A stretch of 7,820 nt of DNA from Fidelibacterota bacterium (GTDB taxonomy: Bacteria > Fidelibacterota > Marinisomatia > SCGC-AAA003-L08 > D37C17). Below the pieces are notes generated by a model, which saw only the letters and a program-made list of their open reading frames with translations, made no database searches and was not told the DNA's origin. The stretch spans positions 1 to 7,820 of the forward strand of contig JABHHG010000035.1 of assembly GCA_018671635.1 (NCBI GenBank). Direction: 5' to 3'. How positions within the stretch are numbered: the stretch's first letter is position 1; the number at the start of each line of letters is the position of its first letter. A program made the position numbers and the translations under genes. Below, in pieces: positions 5,796 to 7,820 of this stretch.

Positions 5796-7270
5796 TAAAT
5801 TAAAATTCCTGCAATGGTAGCAGTTAACCATGAAGCGATGGCTCCACCAAACATGGCACGTAACCCTACTCTTGCTAAATCTGACTTACGTTCTGGTGCC
5901 AATGCACTTATTCCGCCTAATTGAATCCCAATAGAGGAAAAATTAGCAAACCCACATAAGGCATACGTAGAAATGATCATTCCCCGTTCAGATAACATAT
6001 TTTCACTGATATAAGTACCTAATGTACCGAAGGCTACAAATTCATTGAGGGAAAGCTTTATGCCAAGTAAGTTTCCCACATAGTGAGCATTTTCCCAGGG
6101 GACACCCATTAAAAATGCTAATGGTTTCAATAGGGTGCCAAAGAAAGTTTGTAATGATCCTGGGAAATAACCGATGAACTCACCACTTGCAGGTGACATC
6201 CCTGCTGTTTGGTAAGTTACATAAGCCCCAGAAAATAGTCGTCCATCAATAATGGAATCAAGCCAATTTAGTAATAGGTCAACTACGGCGATTAGGGCAA
6301 TAAAACCAATAAGCATAGCACCAACATTCACCGCAAGTTTTAAGCCATCGGTAATACCATTTGATGCTGCTTCAATGGCATTAGAGCCCACATCGATAGC
6401 CGGAAGTTCCACATCACCTGCAGTGGCAGAATGTTCTTTTTCCGGGAAAATTATTTTTCCAATGACCAATGCTGCAGGAGCGGACATTACACTGGCAGCC
6501 ACCAAATGTCCTGCAGGCACGCCCATGGCAATGTATCCAGCCAAAACGCCGCCCGCAATAGTGGCAAATCCACCCACCATAATTGTGGTGAGTTCAGAGA
6601 TTGTCATATCTTTAATGAATGGTTTTATAAGGAGTGGTGCTTCCGTTTGTCCAACAAATATATTCGCAGAACATGAGAGTGTTTCAGCACCACTGGTTCC
6701 AACAGTCCAGCGCATAAATCGACTGAGTGCATTAATAAATTTTTGCATGATTCCCAAATAATAGAGTACACTCATAAATCCACCAAAGAAAATAATCGTG
6801 GGCAATACTTTAAATGCAAATTGGAAACCAAATCCAGGCCATCCTGCATCTGGGCCAGGGAAATAGTGTTGACCATCCGCAAGATTTGAGAAAAGAAAGC
6901 GTGATCCATAATCGGAGAGGCTCAAAAAAGTAGCTACTTTTTCACTGAAATCTTGAAAGATTAATCGGCCGGTATAGTTATGTGAGTAACAATAATAAAT
7001 CCCCAATAGAATTAATAATGAGGTAATTATTTGGGAAGGTTGAATTTTTTTAGTAGAGTATTCTCTAAATTGGAATGCAATAATCATGACCCCCAAAATA
7101 CTCATGCCTATAAAACTCCAAATATCTTCACGAAGGATGATGAGTGCAAAAATAAACTGGAGTCCAATTCCCCAAACAATAATTTTGTAGGGTACATTCT
7201 TTCGATCGTAGGATAGTAGCCACGCCAACCCTAATAAAACCACAACGCCTAATAAACTTATAAAATTCAT
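5795..7270 (-). CDS. Concentrative nucleoside transporter (CNT/NupC family), probably Na+-coupled
   Basis: This 491-residue inner-membrane protein should import nucleosides by cation symport. It starts with hydrophobic segments (about 2-20, 30-47 and 53-67), then 81-93, then the core. Family hallmarks: FAFKVLPTIIFFGGFMSVLY (151-170), NIFVGQTEAPLLIKP (203-217), GGFATIAGG (233-241), ASVMSAPAALVIGK (259-272), NEFVAFGTL (409-417) and GFANFSSIGIQ (440-450). By spacing, Q208, T209 and E210 match the nucleobase-binding residues of Vibrio CNT, and E410, N443 and S446 its ribose-binding residues. N203, V206, T237 and I238 fall where that protein holds its sodium ion, so I infer Na+ coupling rather than the H+ coupling of E. 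coli NupC. It is longer than the Vibrio and E. coli proteins, with an extended N-terminal part and an FPGPDAGWPGFGF stretch (137-149). ATG at 7270 overlaps the tdk stop (TAATG). Substrate preference is not readable. Confidence 0.93.
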   Translation of the reverse strand: MNFISLLGVVVLLGLAWLLSYDRKNVPYKIIVWGIGLQFIFALIILREDIWSFIGMSILGVMIIAFQFREYSTKKIQPSQIITSLLILLGIYYCYSHNYTGRLIFQDFSEKVATFLSLSDYGSRFLFSNLADGQHYFPGPDAGWPGFGFQFAFKVLPTIIFFGGFMSVLYYLGIMQKFINALSRFMRWTVGTSGAETLSCSANIFVGQTEAPLLIKPFIKDMTISELTTIMVGGFATIAGGVLAGYIAMGVPAGHLVAASVMSAPAALVIGKIIFPEKEHSATAGDVELPAIDVGSNAIEAASNGITDGLKLAVNVGAMLIGFIALIAVVDLLLNWLDSIIDGRLFSGAYVTYQTAGMSPASGEFIGYFPGSLQTFFGTLLKPLAFLMGVPWENAHYVGNLLGIKLSLNEFVAFGTLGTYISENMLSERGMIISTYALCGFANFSSIGIQLGGISALAPERKSDLARVGLRAMFGGAIASWLTATIAGILI

Positions 7271-7820
7271 TAAATCTCCTCATTTATGGGTAAAAAACAT
7301 TTTCGGCAGCGGGCTTCATATTTATCCGTTTCGCCTACCACCACTTGATTTATTTCATTGCTGATACGTTGGCTGAAATTTGCAGGGTCACCACAAATCA
7401 TGCAGATTGCATTTACTTTGGTGATATATTCAGCATCCACTAATAGGTGGGGCATGGGACCAAATGGCTTTGCCATAAAATCTTTTTCTAATCCTGCGAT
7501 TACCACTCGTTTCCCTGAGCGTGCAATTTCTTGGCATACTTCAACAATTTCATCATCAAAAAACTGTGCTTCATCAATCCCGAAGACATCGGCTTTTTCT
7601 ATAAAATCAAGAATCTTTTTTGAGGAGTTTACCATGATTGATTTAATTTTACGTTGATTGTGGGAAACAATATAGTCTTCGCTGTAACGATTATCAGTTC
7701 CAGGTTTAAAGATAGAAACCCGTTGCTTTGCAAATTGCGCCCTCACCAATCGTCTGATGAGTTCTTCGGTTTTTCCGCTGAACATGGGGCCACATATCAC
7801 TTCAATCCAACCTGACTTTC
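7270..7820 (-). CDS. tdk: Thymidine kinase, type II (5' end beyond window)
   Basis: The enzyme phosphorylates thymidine to dTMP with ATP in the pyrimidine salvage pathway. 182 residues are visible. An in-frame GTG at 7800 could be taken as a start, but the frame continues to the window edge with KSGWIEV, the conserved residues before the P-loop, so the true start lies a few codons outside. Visible motifs (numbered from the first whole codon): P-loop GPMFSGKT (10-17), IDEAQFF (81-87) with E83 as the expected catalytic base, AGLEKDFMAKPFGPMP (108-123), and a zinc site C139-x2-C142 with C171-x2-C174. The VGETDKYEARC stretch (161-171) forms the thymine-binding loop in family members. This is the cellular tetrameric type II enzyme, unlike the herpesviral type. 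It is the first visible gene of the minus-strand unit and its promoter is not in the window. Confidence 0.96.
   Translation of the reverse strand, partial: KSGWIEVICGPMFSGKTEELIRRLVRAQFAKQRVSIFKPGTDNRYSEDYIVSHNQRKIKSIMVNSSKKILDFIEKADVFGIDEAQFFDDEIVEVCQEIARSGKRVVIAGLEKDFMAKPFGPMPHLLVDAEYITKVNAICMICGDPANFSQRISNEINQVVVGETDKYEARCRKCFLPINEEI
7276..7281 (-). promoter_or_regulatory. Ribosome binding site of the nucleoside transporter
   Basis: GAGGAG on the minus strand, five bases before the ATG at 7270 and inside the last codons of tdk. With the one-base stop/start overlap (TAATG) it points to translational coupling of tdk and the transporter. Confidence 0.8.

Noticed and set aside
6252..6761. Plus-strand open frame of 169 codons opposite the nucleoside transporter
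   Set aside because: It lies fully antisense to a well conserved transporter core, has no recognisable motif, and reads as a low-complexity mirror of the other strand. The shorter plus-strand frames at 6431-6676, 7031-7216 and 7358-7657 are rejected for the same reason.
7798..7800. GTG as start of thymidine kinase
   Set aside because: The upstream codons encode KSGWIEV, which belongs to the conserved N-terminus of the family.

Overview
The window is AT-rich bacterial DNA. It holds the 3' end of one very large plus-strand gene and, converging on it, four minus-strand genes of nucleotide and cofactor metabolism. The large protein ends in a Type IX secretion (T9SS) type A sorting domain with the signature YPNPFNPST. 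That form is typical of the FCB superphylum outside classical Bacteroidetes, such as Marinimicrobia/SAR406, Ignavibacteria and Calditrichota. A pair of modules carrying GNWVGSL and GYW, just upstream of the sorting domain, reminds me most of marine Marinimicrobia (SAR406) surface proteins. This taxonomic guess comes from motif memory, not from a search.

Positions 1-4413 (plus) encode the last 1470 residues of a secreted, probably surface-attached repeat protein whose start lies before the window. It has a partial repeat followed by eleven complete cadherin/Ig-like repeats of about 90 residues, each linked by an NDxP motif. Most carry an Asp-rich DxDxD loop that is probably a calcium site. The last three repeats are of a different subtype from the first eight. 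The repeat region has only three Lys/Arg in about 1080 residues and no Cys. Next come two tandem 61-residue modules, a beta-rich domain and the sorting domain.

Positions 4414-4482 hold a strong hairpin with A and T tracts on its two sides, suited to ending transcription from both directions.

Positions 4483-7820 (minus) read, in transcription order, tdk (5' end beyond the window), nupC-type nucleoside transporter, adk and coaE. tdk and nupC overlap by one base (TAATG), and nupC and adk are 11 bases apart. coaE follows after a 71-base gap without a ribosome binding site. The first three genes form a plausible salvage unit: Na+-coupled nucleoside uptake, phosphorylation of thymidine, and balancing of adenine nucleotides. 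coaE makes CoA using ATP.

I see no defence system, mobile element, CRISPR array, tRNA or rRNA. The four metabolic genes are ordinary. The unusual content is in the repeat protein.
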